Shown here in pieces: positions 7,787 through 15,655 of a stretch of DNA of 64,000 nucleotides (its first letter is position 1; every line of letters begins with the position of its first letter). This DNA comes from Chryseobacterium sp. POL2. Lineage in GTDB: Bacteria; Bacteroidota; Bacteroidia; Flavobacteriales; Weeksellaceae. The translations under genes were made by a program, and so were the position numbers. The stretch is from the NCBI RefSeq assembly GCF_011058315.1, contig NZ_CP049298.1, forward strand, positions 2,790,001 to 2,854,000, in the 5' to 3' direction. The notes below the pieces were generated by a model, which searched no databases, was not told where the DNA came from, and was given only the letters and a program-made list of their open reading frames with translations.

Positions 7787-8953
7787 ATGCGCAAGAAATA
7801 CCATTTTATGGGTAATTTAAGAATACTTTATTTTATGCCAGATAGTCCTATGTCTGGAAAAGCAGGAAATACAACAAGACTTAACCAAATGCTTTCCTAT
7901 CTGGAGCAACAACAACATTTGGAAGTTCACTTTGTGTCTTTACGAGATTGGGGAATGTGGCAAGACCAAGACAGACTTGCATTTAGAAAAAAATATACTA
8001 ATCTGCAATTACATTTATTAGATAAGAAATCCAAAAAACATTTTTTTAAATATCTTTTTTTATATAAAATTCCTTATTTGTTTCGAAGGAATCAAATCGA
8101 CTTAACCAGCTATCTTTTAAGACATAGTTTTAAAAAAATACTGAAAAAAATTGGTGCTATTGATACAGCCATCATCAGTTATGCTTCTTGGGGCGCATTA
8201 GCAGATGCCTTGCCCAATAGTACATACAAGATAAATGATACACATGACTTTATAACAGCGCAATATAAAGACAAAAGAAAAATAGTTGGAAAGCTTTTCC
8301 AAAATGAAATCGATATATTAAAAAAGTATGATGAAATCTGGACTTACTCTGTAGAAGAAGAATATATTTTTGAACAGTTTACAGAAAAGAAAGTTCAATT
8401 AATGCCTATCTCTTTTCCAGACAATATCCACAAGCATCAAGAAAATTTTAAGTATAGTATTGTCTATGTTGCCAGTGAAAACCCGCACAATGTAAAAGGC
8501 ATACACTGGTTTTTAGAAGAAGTTTTGCCCTTGTTGGAAAATGTTGATATCCATATTATTGGAAAGATTAAAGATTCCATACAAAAAAAATATCCCAATG
8601 TCGTCCTATATGGAATGGTGGAAGATTTAGAAAGTTTTTACACCCAAGCTAAAGTAGCCATTTGTCCTATGTTGAGCGGAACTGGGATTAAAATAAAAGT
8701 ATTGGAAGCACTTTCTTACGGGTTACCTGTTGTAACCAACAGAAGAGGAGTAGATGGATTGTTTAACAAAAAAAACAATGGCTGTTTGTATACTGACAAT
8801 CCTGTAGATTTTGCTGACTATATCAAAAAATTATTAGAAAATCCAATATTTTATCAAGAAATGAAAGCCGAAACCGCGGCTTACTTCCGCAACAATCACA
8901 GCTTTAGCGCAGAGTATAAAATATTGAACAACATTTTTGAAATTAAAAAATAA
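7787..8953 (+). CDS. Glycosyltransferase family 4-like
   Basis: 388 aa; ATG at 7787, with an in-frame ATG at 7808 (MGNLRILYFMPDSPMSG) that fits typical GT4 N-termini better and may be the true start. The N-terminal domain reads LRILYFMPDSPMSGKAGNTTRLNQML. The C-terminal domain has IVYVASENPHNVKGIHWFLEEVLP, the strand VDIHIIGKI and KVAICPMLSGTGIKIKVLEALSYGLPVV, a form of the EX7E donor-binding region in which the first Glu is replaced by a small residue. Soluble, no membrane span. The stop codon overlaps the next ATG by one base (TAATG), so translation of the two transferases is probably coupled. Confidence 0.88.
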   Translation: MRKKYHFMGNLRILYFMPDSPMSGKAGNTTRLNQMLSYLEQQQHLEVHFVSLRDWGMWQDQDRLAFRKKYTNLQLHLLDKKSKKHFFKYLFLYKIPYLFRRNQIDLTSYLLRHSFKKILKKIGAIDTAIISYASWGALADALPNSTYKINDTHDFITAQYKDKRKIVGKLFQNEIDILKKYDEIWTYSVEEEYIFEQFTEKKVQLMPISFPDNIHKHQENFKYSIVYVASENPHNVKGIHWFLEEVLPLLENVDIHIIGKIKDSIQKKYPNVVLYGMVEDLESFYTQAKVAICPMLSGTGIKIKVLEALSYGLPVVTNRRGVDGLFNKKNNGCLYTDNPVDFADYIKKLLENPIFYQEMKAETAAYFRNNHSFSAEYKILNNIFEIKK

Positions 8954-10014
8954 TGCGTAAGAAAATTCTGGTAGACTTAGAACGCCTTCGTTATCCATAT
9001 TCTGGAATTGCTAATGTTTTTCGGAATTTAAAACAAGGTTTAAAAGAGCACGGCTCCGATGTCGATATTCATTTTTTTGGAAAATTCCCAAATTCTGAAA
9101 ATCAACTACAATGGAAAAAATGGCATAAATTTTACGAAAAATTTAGCAGTAGATACGACATTGTACACGTTAGCCACCAACTATCTTCTTATTTTCAGAA
9201 AGATTATAAAAAAACATTAAAAGTACTCACCTTACACGATTTAAATTTTCTGCACGAAAATTTATCTGATTCTAAAAGAAAAAAAATGCTTTCTAAGGTG
9301 AATAATAATGTGAAAAATGCAGATTATATTGTTTGTATTTCCCAATATGCCAAAGAAGATTTTGAAAAAAATAAAGCTTTATTCAGCCTTAACAAACTGA
9401 AAAATATAGAAATTATTCACAACGGGATTTTGCTTCCCGAGGAAAAAATATATAATTTAGGACAATTCAATTTCTTGGAACACAAAAAATACATTATTAA
9501 TATCGGTGTTTTATTTGATAAAAAAAACCAATTGTCTTTGATTAAAATGCTTCCTTATATTGAAGAAGATTTGGTGTTCATTGCATCAGGAGAAAAAGAA
9601 CCTTATGCTACACAGGTAAAAGAAGAAATAAAAAAAATGAATCTTGAAAACAGAGTGCATTTTTTGAAAAATATTAGCGAAGAAGAAAAATATGCATTGA
9701 TACAAAATTGCCAAGCCATGTGTCATCCCTCCATTGCTGAAGGTTTTGGAATTCCGCCTATAGAAGCTATGGCCTTCGGAAAACCTGTTTTCTTATCAAA
9801 CTATACAAGTCTTCCAGAAATTGGTGGAAAAGCAGCTTACTATTTTGAAGATTTTGATCCTAAGAATATGGCAGTATTTTTTAAAGAAAACATGACGTTT
9901 TACAGAGCTAATCAACAGTTAGAGTCTGCTAAGATAAAAAAATGGGCACAACAGTTTGATTATAAAGTAATGGCCCGCAATTACTTGAATTTTTATATGA
10001 AAATATTACAATAA
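8953..10014 (+). CDS. Glycosyltransferase family 4 (mannosyltransferase-like)
   Basis: 353 aa. N-terminus MRKKILVDLERLRYPYSGIANV is typical of GT4 mannosyltransferases of the WbaZ/MtfB type. VLTLHDLNFLHEN, the hinge KYIINIGVLFDKKNQ and the donor site EGFGIPPIEAMAFGKPVFLS follow. It is the last gene of the cluster, joined to the preceding transferase by a one-base overlap and followed after 4 bp by a strong terminator. Its role is likely to be one sugar addition in the same glycan; acceptor and linkage are unknown. Confidence 0.9.
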   Translation: MRKKILVDLERLRYPYSGIANVFRNLKQGLKEHGSDVDIHFFGKFPNSENQLQWKKWHKFYEKFSSRYDIVHVSHQLSSYFQKDYKKTLKVLTLHDLNFLHENLSDSKRKKMLSKVNNNVKNADYIVCISQYAKEDFEKNKALFSLNKLKNIEIIHNGILLPEEKIYNLGQFNFLEHKKYIINIGVLFDKKNQLSLIKMLPYIEEDLVFIASGEKEPYATQVKEEIKKMNLENRVHFLKNISEEEKYALIQNCQAMCHPSIAEGFGIPPIEAMAFGKPVFLSNYTSLPEIGGKAAYYFEDFDPKNMAVFFKENMTFYRANQQLESAKIKKWAQQFDYKVMARNYLNFYMKILQ

Positions 10015-10045
10015 AAAAGCTTTAGACTAATTCTAAAGCTTTTTT
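10013..10045. terminator. Strong terminator closing the glycan cluster
   Basis: A 14-bp perfect stem (10013-10026 with 10032-10045) around the loop CTAAT, with A-run and T-run ends, so it works in both directions. Before the IS3-family insertion it would have lain about 10 bp past the rocD stop and could have ended rocD as well. Confidence 0.9.
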
Positions 10046-10053
10046 ATTTATTG

Positions 10054-10056
10054 TTA
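10054..10056. repeat. Left copy of the IS target-site duplication (TTA)
   Basis: TTA directly outside the left inverted repeat is matched by TTA directly outside the right one (11438-11440), as expected for the 3-bp duplication of IS3-family elements. The right copy is the rocD stop codon read on the minus strand. Confidence 0.75.
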
Positions 10057-10080
10057 TGTCCCGTCCTGAAATAGCGATAC
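10057..10080 (+). repeat. IS left inverted repeat
   Basis: TGTCCCGTCCTG then AAATAGCGATAC. It matches the reverse complement of 11414-11437 at 19 of 24 positions, with mismatches at positions 4, 5, 16, 18 and 19. Confidence 0.88.
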
Positions 10081-10099
10081 AAAAAAAATAATCGTTATT

Positions 10100-10528
10100 A
10101 TGGAAGAAAGAAACAATTATGTCAAACGCACTCAGCGCGATTACAGTATGTCTTTTAAGTTGAACGTTGTAAAAGAAATCGAGTCTGGAGAACTCTCTAC
10201 CACTGTTGCTTGCCGAAAATATGGCATCCAAGCTCGAAGCACAGTTGTGAGTTGGCTCAGAAAATTTGGTACCTTTGATTGGGAGAACCAAACGCCTTCG
10301 AATATGCCAAAGTCACCAGAACAAAAGATCATGGAGCTTGAAGCCCAAGTAAAGCTTTTGCAAAAGCAGAAGGCTTTCCTTGAGAAACAGGCTTATGTGG
10401 CTGATAAAAAAGCCATTATTTTCGATATGATGATTAACCTTGCCGAAGAGGAATATCAAATTGATATACGAAAAAACTCACCACCCGAACTATCGACTCT
10501 TTCCGAAAGGAACAAAAAGAAACCATAA
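10100..10528 (+). CDS. IS3-family transposase OrfA
   Basis: 142 aa. The N-terminal helix-turn-helix has the OrfA form (YSMSFKLNVVKEIESGEL, then ACRKYGIQARSTVVSWLRKFG, about residues 14-55). A leucine-zipper-like coiled coil follows (PEQKIMELEAQVKLLQKQKAFLEKQ, about 74-98). In this family OrfA binds the element ends and the zipper mediates OrfA/OrfAB assembly. The frame closes with TAA at 10526-10528, after the A6C slippery site at 10471-10477 from which ribosomes can shift into orfB. Confidence 0.93.
   Translation: MEERNNYVKRTQRDYSMSFKLNVVKEIESGELSTTVACRKYGIQARSTVVSWLRKFGTFDWENQTPSNMPKSPEQKIMELEAQVKLLQKQKAFLEKQAYVADKKAIIFDMMINLAEEEYQIDIRKNSPPELSTLSERNKKKP
10471..10477 (+). promoter_or_regulatory. 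Programmed -1 frameshift site (A AAA AAC)
   Basis: The heptamer is in the correct phase (CGA AAA AAC in orfA). Slipping back by one base enters a frame with no stop codon until the end of orfB, beginning LTTRTIDSFRKEQ and joining orfB. This gives one OrfAB transposase, as is established for IS3-family elements. Confidence 0.8.
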
Positions 10529-10542
10529 GTTTCTCCTGTGAA

Positions 10543-11388
10543 TTGTTCGGGGTGGACCGACAGGTTTATTATCGTCATTTAAAGCGAAGAGCAAAGCGGC
10601 AGCAAAGTGCACAGCAGGTTGTGGATTGGGTTGGAGAAATAAGGATTGTCCATCCCAAAATGGGTGGAAAAAAATTATATTTTCTTTTGAAAGAGAAACT
10701 TGAAATCTTAAAGATTGGCAGAGACAAATTCTTTGATATCCTAAGAGCTAACCATTTGTTAATCATCCCTAAAAGATGTTATCACAAAACAACCAATTCG
10801 TATCATCGTTTTAAGAAACATAAAAATTTAATTAAAGATTATCAATGCAGAAAACCAAATAATGTATGGGTGTCGGATATCACCTACTTGGGAAACAGAG
10901 AAAATCCTGCCTATTTAAGCTTGATAACCGATGCTTATTCTAAGAAAATCGTAGGCTTTGATGTGTCGGATTCTTTGGCTACAGCATCTTGTCTAAAAGC
11001 TTTGAAAATGGCATTGAAAAAAGAAAACACAAAGAACCTTATTCATCATTCAGACAGAGGATTACAATATTGTTCCGATGATTATCAAAAGTTATTAAAA
11101 AAGCATAAAATACGTTGTAGTATGACACAAGAATCAGATCCTTATGAGAATGCCATAGCCGAAAGAATTAATGGTATTTTAAAACAAGAGTATGATATTG
11201 ATAAATCTAATGTAGATTTGAATACAAGAAAGATTTTGGTCAAACAAACCGTAAAGGTCTATAATGAGTTAAGACCGCATTTGTCAAACTATTATTTAAC
11301 ACCGATGCAAATGCACCAGCAACAAGATTTAATACCAAAATCGTACAAAAAGAAAAACAGTACAAATACGAATATATGTACTGTTTAA
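10543..11388 (+). CDS. IS3-family transposase OrfB, DDE catalytic domain
   Basis: 281 residues from a nominal TTG at 10543, but the reading frame is open from the slippery site at 10471, so the real product is probably an OrfAB fusion. The HTH_21 segment (VHPKMGGKKLYFLL) precedes the rve integrase core. Catalytic residues are all present: D112 (VWVSDITYL), D171 (HHSDRGLQY) and E207 (NAIAERING). The D-E distance of 35 residues is the hallmark of the DD(35)E group. The C-terminus (YNELRPHLSNYYLTPMQ) is standard. No internal stops or frameshifts, so it looks functional. Confidence 0.95.
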   Translation: MFGVDRQVYYRHLKRRAKRQQSAQQVVDWVGEIRIVHPKMGGKKLYFLLKEKLEILKIGRDKFFDILRANHLLIIPKRCYHKTTNSYHRFKKHKNLIKDYQCRKPNNVWVSDITYLGNRENPAYLSLITDAYSKKIVGFDVSDSLATASCLKALKMALKKENTKNLIHHSDRGLQYCSDDYQKLLKKHKIRCSMTQESDPYENAIAERINGILKQEYDIDKSNVDLNTRKILVKQTVKVYNELRPHLSNYYLTPMQMHQQQDLIPKSYKKKNSTNTNICTV

Positions 11389-11413
11389 AATAAAATTTTA
11401 TTGGTCTAATCCT

Positions 11414-11437
11414 GTATCATTTTTTCAGGACGTTACA
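11414..11437 (-). repeat. IS right inverted repeat
   Basis: Read on the minus strand it begins TGTAACGTCCTGAAA and ends GATAC, pairing with the left repeat at 19 of 24 positions. It directly abuts the TTA that is the rocD stop codon. Confidence 0.88.
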
Positions 11438-12667
11438 TTAAAATTCCAAAACGGTTTTCTCAATTATTTTAACACAATCCAAAAGTTGCTCCTTGGTAAT
11501 TACCAATGGAGGTGCAAGACGGATGATATTTCCATGGGTTGGCTTTGCTAATAAGCCATTTTCTTTCAAGGCAACACAAAGATTCCAAGCTGTGGAACTT
11601 ACGGGAGTATCGTTAATTAAAATTGCATTTAGCAAACCTTTACCACGAACATGGGTTATTAAATCTGTCTTTTGAATAAGCTTTTCAATTTCAGAACGGA
11701 AAAGTTCACCCAATTCTTGTGAACGTTCAGATAATTTTTCTTCTTCAACCACATCTAAAGCCGCAACGGCAACCGCACACGCAATAGGATTTCCACCAAA
11801 AGTAGAACCGTGTTGTCCGGGTTTAATAACATTCATGATACTATCATTTGCTAAAACTGCTGAAACTGGATACATTCCTCCAGAAAGTGCCTTTCCTAAA
11901 ATTAAAATATCAGGTTGAACCTCTTCGTGGTAACACGCAATAAGCTTACCTGTTCTTGCGATTCCTGTTTGAACTTCGTCTGCAATAAAAAGAACATTGT
12001 ATTTTTTACAAAGCTCAGATGCTCCTTTTAAGAAACCTGCGTCAGGAACATAAACGCCAGCTTCCCCTTGAATAGGTTCTACTAAAAATCCTGCGATATT
12101 TTGAGCTTCAGATTTTAAAACTTCTTCTAAAGCCACTAAATCATTATATGGAATTTTGATAAATCCAGGTGTAAACGGACCATAATTTTGGTTGGCATCA
12201 GGATCATTTGAGAACGAAACAATGGTAGTTGTTCTTCCGTGAAAGTTGTTTTCGCAAACGATGATTTTCGCAGCGTTTTCTGTAATTCCTTTTACTTCAT
12301 AACTCCATTTTCTGGCTAATTTTACAGCTGTTTCCACTGCTTCAGCACCAGAATTCATAGGAAGAACTTTATCAAACTTGAAGAGTGAAGTAATTTTTTT
12401 CTCGTATTCTCCTAATTTGTTATTGTAAAATGCTCTAGAAGTTAAAGCCAAAGTTTGTGCTTGGTCCGTTAAAGCTTTTACAATTTTAGGATGCGAATGT
12501 CCTTGGTTAACAGCGGAATAAGCAGATAAGAAGTCATAGTATTTTTTACCTTCAACATCCCAAACATAAACACCTTCCCCTTTTTCCAAAACTACTGGAA
12601 GTGGATGGTAATTGTGAGCGCCATATTTGTTTTCTAATTCAATATAATAATTGGTATCTTGTTTCAT
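11438..12667 (-). CDS. rocD: Ornithine aminotransferase (ornithine--oxo-acid transaminase)
   Basis: 409 aa, class III PLP aminotransferase. It converts ornithine and 2-oxoglutarate to glutamate semialdehyde and glutamate, feeding arginine/ornithine carbon into proline and glutamate. Visible features: [18 protein letters not shown], the NFHGRT segment, [11 protein letters not shown] (PLP-ring Asp) and the Schiff-base lysine in [12 protein letters not shown]. The N-terminus [16 protein letters not shown] is typical of RocD rather than ArgD. The stop codon (TAA, 11440-11438) is the target duplication of the IS3 element, so the protein is complete but transcription now runs antisense into the IS. 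Confidence 0.95.
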   Translation of the reverse strand: MKQDTNYYIELENKYGAHNYHPLPVVLEKGEGVYVWDVEGKKYYDFLSAYSAVNQGHSHPKIVKALTDQAQTLALTSRAFYNNKLGEYEKKITSLFKFDKVLPMNSGAEAVETAVKLARKWSYEVKGITENAAKIIVCENNFHGRTTTIVSFSNDPDANQNYGPFTPGFIKIPYNDLVALEEVLKSEAQNIAGFLVEPIQGEAGVYVPDAGFLKGASELCKKYNVLFIADEVQTGIARTGKLIACYHEEVQPDILILGKALSGGMYPVSAVLANDSIMNVIKPGQHGSTFGGNPIACAVAVAALDVVEEEKLSERSQELGELFRSEIEKLIQKTDLITHVRGKGLLNAILINDTPVSSTAWNLCVALKENGLLAKPTHGNIIRLAPPLVITKEQLLDCVKIIEKTVLEF

Positions 12668-12701
12668 ATTAATAATATTTGGTTTTGCAAGTTAAAAAAA
12701 A

Positions 12702-12722
12702 TGCCCAACCTAAGCTGGGCAA
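12702..12722 (-). terminator. Terminator of the accBC unit
   Basis: On the minus strand: stem TGCCCAGC / GTTGGGCA (one G-U pair) with a TTAG loop, followed by eight U residues. It lies just past the accC stop and before rocD, so the two units are separate. Confidence 0.82.
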
Positions 12723-12744
12723 TTTTTTAATAATTTATGAAATT

Positions 12745-14103
12745 TTAAATATTGTATTCGTATTTTCTGTCCATTACGAAAGATTCCATAAACTTAGTTG
12801 TATAATTTCCAGATAAGAAGTCTTCGTCATCTAGTAATTGTCTGTGGAAAGGGATTGTAGTTTTTACACCCTCAATATAAAATTCTTCCAATGCACGTTT
12901 CATTTTTGCAATTGCCTCTTCTCTTGTTTGCGCTGTTGTAATCAATTTAGCAATCATAGAATCGTAGTTAGGTGGAATTGTATAACCCGAATATACGTGC
13001 GTGTCAACTCTTACACCATGTCCACCAGGAATATTTAATCCAGTGATTTTTCCAGGAGACGGACGGAAGTCTGCATAAGGGTCTTCCGCATTGATACGAC
13101 ATTCTATAGCGTGTAATTTTGGATAATAATTAATACCGGAAATTGGTGTTCCTGCTGCTAATAAAATCTGTTCACGAATCAAATCATAGTCGATAACTTG
13201 TTCTGTAATTGGATGTTCTACCTGGATACGTGTGTTCATTTCCATGAAATAGAAATTACGGTGTTTGTCAACCAAGAATTCGATAGTTCCGACCCCTTCA
13301 TAACCAATATATTCGGCAGCTTTTACAGCGGCTGCGCCCATTTTTTCACGAAGTTCATCCGTCATAAAAGGAGATGGTGTTTCTTCAATCAGTTTTTGAT
13401 TTCTTCTTTGGATAGAGCAATCTCTTTCTGAAAGATGGCAAGCTTTTCCGTATTGGTCACCTGCGATTTGAATTTCGATATGACGAGGTTCTTCAATAAG
13501 CTTTTCCATGTACATACCGCCATTTCCGAAGGCTGCGACTGCTTCTTGGATTGCAGATTCCCAATGTTCTTTTAGGTCTTCTTCTTTCCACACCGCACGC
13601 ATACCTTTACCACCACCACCTGCTGTAGCTTTTATCATTACTGGATAGCCAGTTTCTTTAGCAATTCGTAGGGCATCTTCATAAGAATCAATCAACCCGT
13701 TAGAACCAGGTACACATGGGATTCCCGCTTCTTTCATAGTTGCTTTAGCCGTAGCTTTGTCGCCCATTTTTTCGATTTGCTCAGGTGTTGCTCCAATAAA
13801 TTTGATATTATTGTTAGCACAGATTCTTGAGAAATTAGCATTTTCTGATAAGAATCCATAACCTGGATGTATCGCATCAGCATTAGTAATTTCTGCAGCT
13901 GAGATAATATTTGGGATTTTAAGATAAGAATCTTTGCTCATTGCTGGGCCGATACAAACAGCCTCGTCAGCAAATCTTACATGTAAACTGTCTTTATCAG
14001 CGGTACTGTATACTGCAACCGTTTTTATGCCCATTTCTTTGGCTGTACGCAAAATTCTCATTGCGATTTCACCACGGTTTGCAATTAATATTTTTTTGAA
14101 CAT
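12745..14103 (-). CDS. accC: Biotin carboxylase subunit of acetyl-CoA carboxylase
   Basis: 452 aa, ATP-grasp enzyme that carboxylates the biotin on AccB with bicarbonate and ATP. Features: [19 protein letters not shown], the pre-ATP-grasp GYGFLSENA, the glycine-rich ATP loop [11 protein letters not shown], the catalytic stretch [16 protein letters not shown] and the RINAEDP C-domain motif. Length is normal (about 450). It follows accB after a 104-bp spacer that holds two sets of tandem repeats. It ends at a rho-independent terminator. Assignment as the ACC subunit, rather than part of a propionyl-CoA carboxylase, rests on adjacency to accB. Confidence 0.96.
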   Translation of the reverse strand: MFKKILIANRGEIAMRILRTAKEMGIKTVAVYSTADKDSLHVRFADEAVCIGPAMSKDSYLKIPNIISAAEITNADAIHPGYGFLSENANFSRICANNNIKFIGATPEQIEKMGDKATAKATMKEAGIPCVPGSNGLIDSYEDALRIAKETGYPVMIKATAGGGGKGMRAVWKEEDLKEHWESAIQEAVAAFGNGGMYMEKLIEEPRHIEIQIAGDQYGKACHLSERDCSIQRRNQKLIEETPSPFMTDELREKMGAAAVKAAEYIGYEGVGTIEFLVDKHRNFYFMEMNTRIQVEHPITEQVIDYDLIREQILLAAGTPISGINYYPKLHAIECRINAEDPYADFRPSPGKITGLNIPGGHGVRVDTHVYSGYTIPPNYDSMIAKLITTAQTREEAIAKMKRALEEFYIEGVKTTIPFHRQLLDDEDFLSGNYTTKFMESFVMDRKYEYNI

Positions 14104-14110
14104 AATTTAA

Positions 14111-14142
14111 TTAGTTAATTAGATGATTAGTTAATTAGATAA
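14111..14142. repeat. Two copies of a 16-bp tandem repeat in the accB-accC spacer
   Basis: The unit TTAGTTAATTAGATGA is followed at once by TTAGTTAATTAGATAA, with one difference in the last three bases. It lies directly upstream of the accC start. Confidence 0.8.
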
Positions 14143-14169
14143 TGAGTAGGAAACATAAAAGCTAGTAAT

Positions 14170-14203
14170 CTAACTTCTAACTTCTAACTTCTAACTTCTA
14201 ACT
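14170..14203. repeat. Heptanucleotide tandem repeat (CTAACTT), nearly five copies
   Basis: Four perfect CTAACTT units (14170-14197) and a partial fifth (to 14203) fill the end of the accB-accC spacer. In mRNA sense the unit reads AAGTTAG. The tract begins 5 bp past the accB stop codon. It is not coding. Confidence 0.9.
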
Positions 14204-14207
14204 AAAT

Positions 14208-14681
14208 TTATGATGGATCTACCAAGAATAAGGGTTGGTCATATTCTACTGGTGTTGCATCGTCAACTAAAATTTTAACAATTTTTCCGCTAACTTCCGC
14301 TTCGATCTGGTTGAATAATTTCATCGCCTCGATGACACAAACTACTTTATCAGAAGTTATAGAGTCTCCAACATTAACAAAAACGTCTTTGTCTGGAGAT
14401 GGCTTTCTGTAAAATGTTCCAATCATGGGAGATTTTATTGTGATAAGGTTGCTGTCATCTGCTGCTGGAGCTGCTTCTGCCGTAGGGGCAGCTTGCGCAA
14501 CAGCAGGAGCCGCTTGTGCAACAGGTGCTTGGTAAGCTAGTGGCTGTGATACATAACTAACTGGTTCGCCTCCTAGAGGAGTCTTGATTAGGATTTCGAA
14601 GTCCTTATTTTTATATTTTACTTCAGATACGCCTGCTTTTGCAACAAATCTAATTAGATTTTGAATGTCTTTAATATCCAT
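14208..14681 (-). CDS. accB: Biotin carboxyl carrier protein of acetyl-CoA carboxylase
   Basis: 157 aa BCCP. A short N-terminal domain ([25 protein letters not shown]), a flexible Ala/Pro linker (about residues 47-74) and the C-terminal biotinyl-lipoyl domain. The biotin attachment site is the lysine of [12 protein letters not shown], and the 'thumb' region is [15 protein letters not shown]. The lysine carries biotin between AccC and the AccAD transferase. It is first in the accB-accC unit; a TATCTTTG box (14714-14707, minus) lies 25 nt upstream of its ATG. Confidence 0.97.
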   Translation of the reverse strand: MDIKDIQNLIRFVAKAGVSEVKYKNKDFEILIKTPLGGEPVSYVSQPLAYQAPVAQAAPAVAQAAPTAEAAPAADDSNLITIKSPMIGTFYRKPSPDKDVFVNVGDSITSDKVVCVIEAMKLFNQIEAEVSGKIVKILVDDATPVEYDQPLFLVDPS

Positions 14682-14706
14682 ATACTTGGTAAATTGATTT
14701 AAGAGT

Positions 14707-14714
14707 CAAAGATA
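14707..14714 (-). promoter_or_regulatory. accB -7 promoter box
   Basis: Minus-strand TATCTTTG, a perfect TAnnTTTG match 25 nt before the accB ATG, immediately after the rpmF terminator. No TTTG is seen at 19-nt spacing. Confidence 0.5.
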
Positions 14715-14716
14715 AT

Positions 14717-14755
14717 AAAAAACCACTCTATTTTGAGTAAATTGAGTGGTTTTTT
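14717..14755 (-). terminator. Terminator of the yceD-rpmF unit
   Basis: Twelve-base stem AAAAAACCACTC / GAGTGGTTTTTT (14717-14728, 14744-14755). The U-tract faces the minus-strand direction, 34 bp past the rpmF stop. The stem can form in either direction. Confidence 0.85.
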
Positions 14756-14788
14756 ATGTGTTGAATAAGATTTTTTATAAAAAATATC

Positions 14789-14992
14789 TTAGTTTTCTTC
14801 AGTAACTTCTACTGTTTTTTCTAATACTACTTTTCCTCTGTAGTATAGTTTTCCTTCATGCCAGTGTGCTCTGTGGAAAAGGTGTAATTCTCCAGTTGTA
14901 GCGTCTTTAGCTAATTGTGGAGCAACAGCTTTGTAATGTGTTCTTCTTTTATCTCTTCTTGTAGACGATTGTCTTCTCTTAGGATGTGCCAT
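14789..14992 (-). CDS. rpmF: 50S ribosomal protein L32
   Basis: 67 aa, large-subunit protein L32. The basic N-terminus [21 protein letters not shown] is diagnostic. The two CxxC zinc motifs found in some bacterial L32 proteins are absent; the positions read [19 protein letters not shown], a cysteine-free form common in this phylum. It follows yceD by 44 bp, the usual yceD-rpmF pairing, and ends at a strong terminator. Confidence 0.97.
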   Translation of the reverse strand: MAHPKRRQSSTRRDKRRTHYKAVAPQLAKDATTGELHLFHRAHWHEGKLYYRGKVVLEKTVEVTEEN

Positions 14993-15036
14993 TACTAGTG
15001 ATTTTTTTTAAATTCTATTATGAATTATTGTTATAC

Positions 15037-15573
15037 TTAATTATTATCTTTTAATTTTCTAAGAGCTTCCCAACGTGGATCTATATCATTTGGTGACTCT
15101 TCTTCTTCTGGTTCTTCTTTGAGACTGTATTTTTCTAAAAGCTTATGATAATCATCTTCGTCTTTTAGATTGGGAGAAAGTTTTTTCATAGGTACGCTTA
15201 GGATAACGCCTTCATAAACCAACTGCGCAATATTAAAATCGCTGTCTCCTTGCGGAATCGTAATGACCTCTTCATTGCTGTCATCATATTCTTCCCCTTG
15301 TTTAACAAGAATTTTCATTTTGTGTTCGATAGGGTAGTCAAACTCGTCATTGCTAATATCGCAAGTAAGTTCTATTGTACCGTGTATATCAAACCAGAAT
15401 TCTAAAAATGTTGTGTGTTTGTCTAGCAAAACATCGACTACAATTTTAGGATTTGTAAACTCTTGTTCAGTCCCGAATAAATCAAAGAACGCCTGATTTA
15501 CTTCAAATTTAAACTCATGCTTTCCAGTCTTTAAACCAGTAAATGCAATATTATAGTTTTTGAATTTGTCCAT
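15037..15573 (-). CDS. yceD: YceD/DUF177 family protein
   Basis: 178 aa, DUF177 (YceD) family. The family is tied to 23S rRNA accumulation in bacteria and plants and is nearly always encoded directly upstream of rpmF, as here. The acidic C-terminus ends NDIDPRWEALRKLKDN, matching the conserved D-P-R-x-x-x-L-x-x-L end motif of the family. The middle shows ELTCDISNDEFDYPI, equivalent to the family's CxRC region but with a single cysteine. It has its own full promoter, TTTG-N19-TATTTTTG (15617-15587, minus). Confidence 0.88.
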   Translation of the reverse strand: MDKFKNYNIAFTGLKTGKHEFKFEVNQAFFDLFGTEQEFTNPKIVVDVLLDKHTTFLEFWFDIHGTIELTCDISNDEFDYPIEHKMKILVKQGEEYDDSNEEVITIPQGDSDFNIAQLVYEGVILSVPMKKLSPNLKDEDDYHKLLEKYSLKEEPEEEESPNDIDPRWEALRKLKDNN

Positions 15574-15586
15574 AAAATTCGGTTTG

Positions 15587-15617
15587 CAAAAATAATTTAA
15601 TTTTTTTAAATAACAAA
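15587..15617 (-). promoter_or_regulatory. yceD-rpmF promoter (TTTG-N19-TATTTTTG)
   Basis: On the minus strand TTTG (15617-15614) and TATTTTTG (15594-15587) are exactly 19 nt apart, the consensus spacing for Bacteroidota sigma-A promoters, 13 nt before the yceD ATG. Confidence 0.75.
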
Positions 15618-15655
15618 ATAAATTGAATCAAAGTTTTTCTGTTTCAGTTTATTGA

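Larger units (their letters stand above)
10057..11437 (+). mobile_element. Complete IS3-family insertion sequence, 1381 bp
   Basis: The element is bounded by 24-bp imperfect inverted repeats with TGT/ACA tips, contains overlapping orfA and orfB with an intact DDE triad and a slippery frameshift site, and is flanked by a 3-bp TTA duplication. All parts needed for transposition look intact, so it may still be active. It inserted exactly at the stop codon of rocD and separated rocD from the bidirectional terminator of the glycan cluster. No second copy is present in the window. The subgroup (IS150 or IS3 branch) was not determined. Confidence 0.93.

Noticed and set aside
4374-10014. Glycan cluster as a horizontally acquired island
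   Set aside because: It is AT-rich like much of the rest of the window and has no integrase or tRNA border; the IS lies after its terminator. Acquisition is possible but not supported by what is visible.
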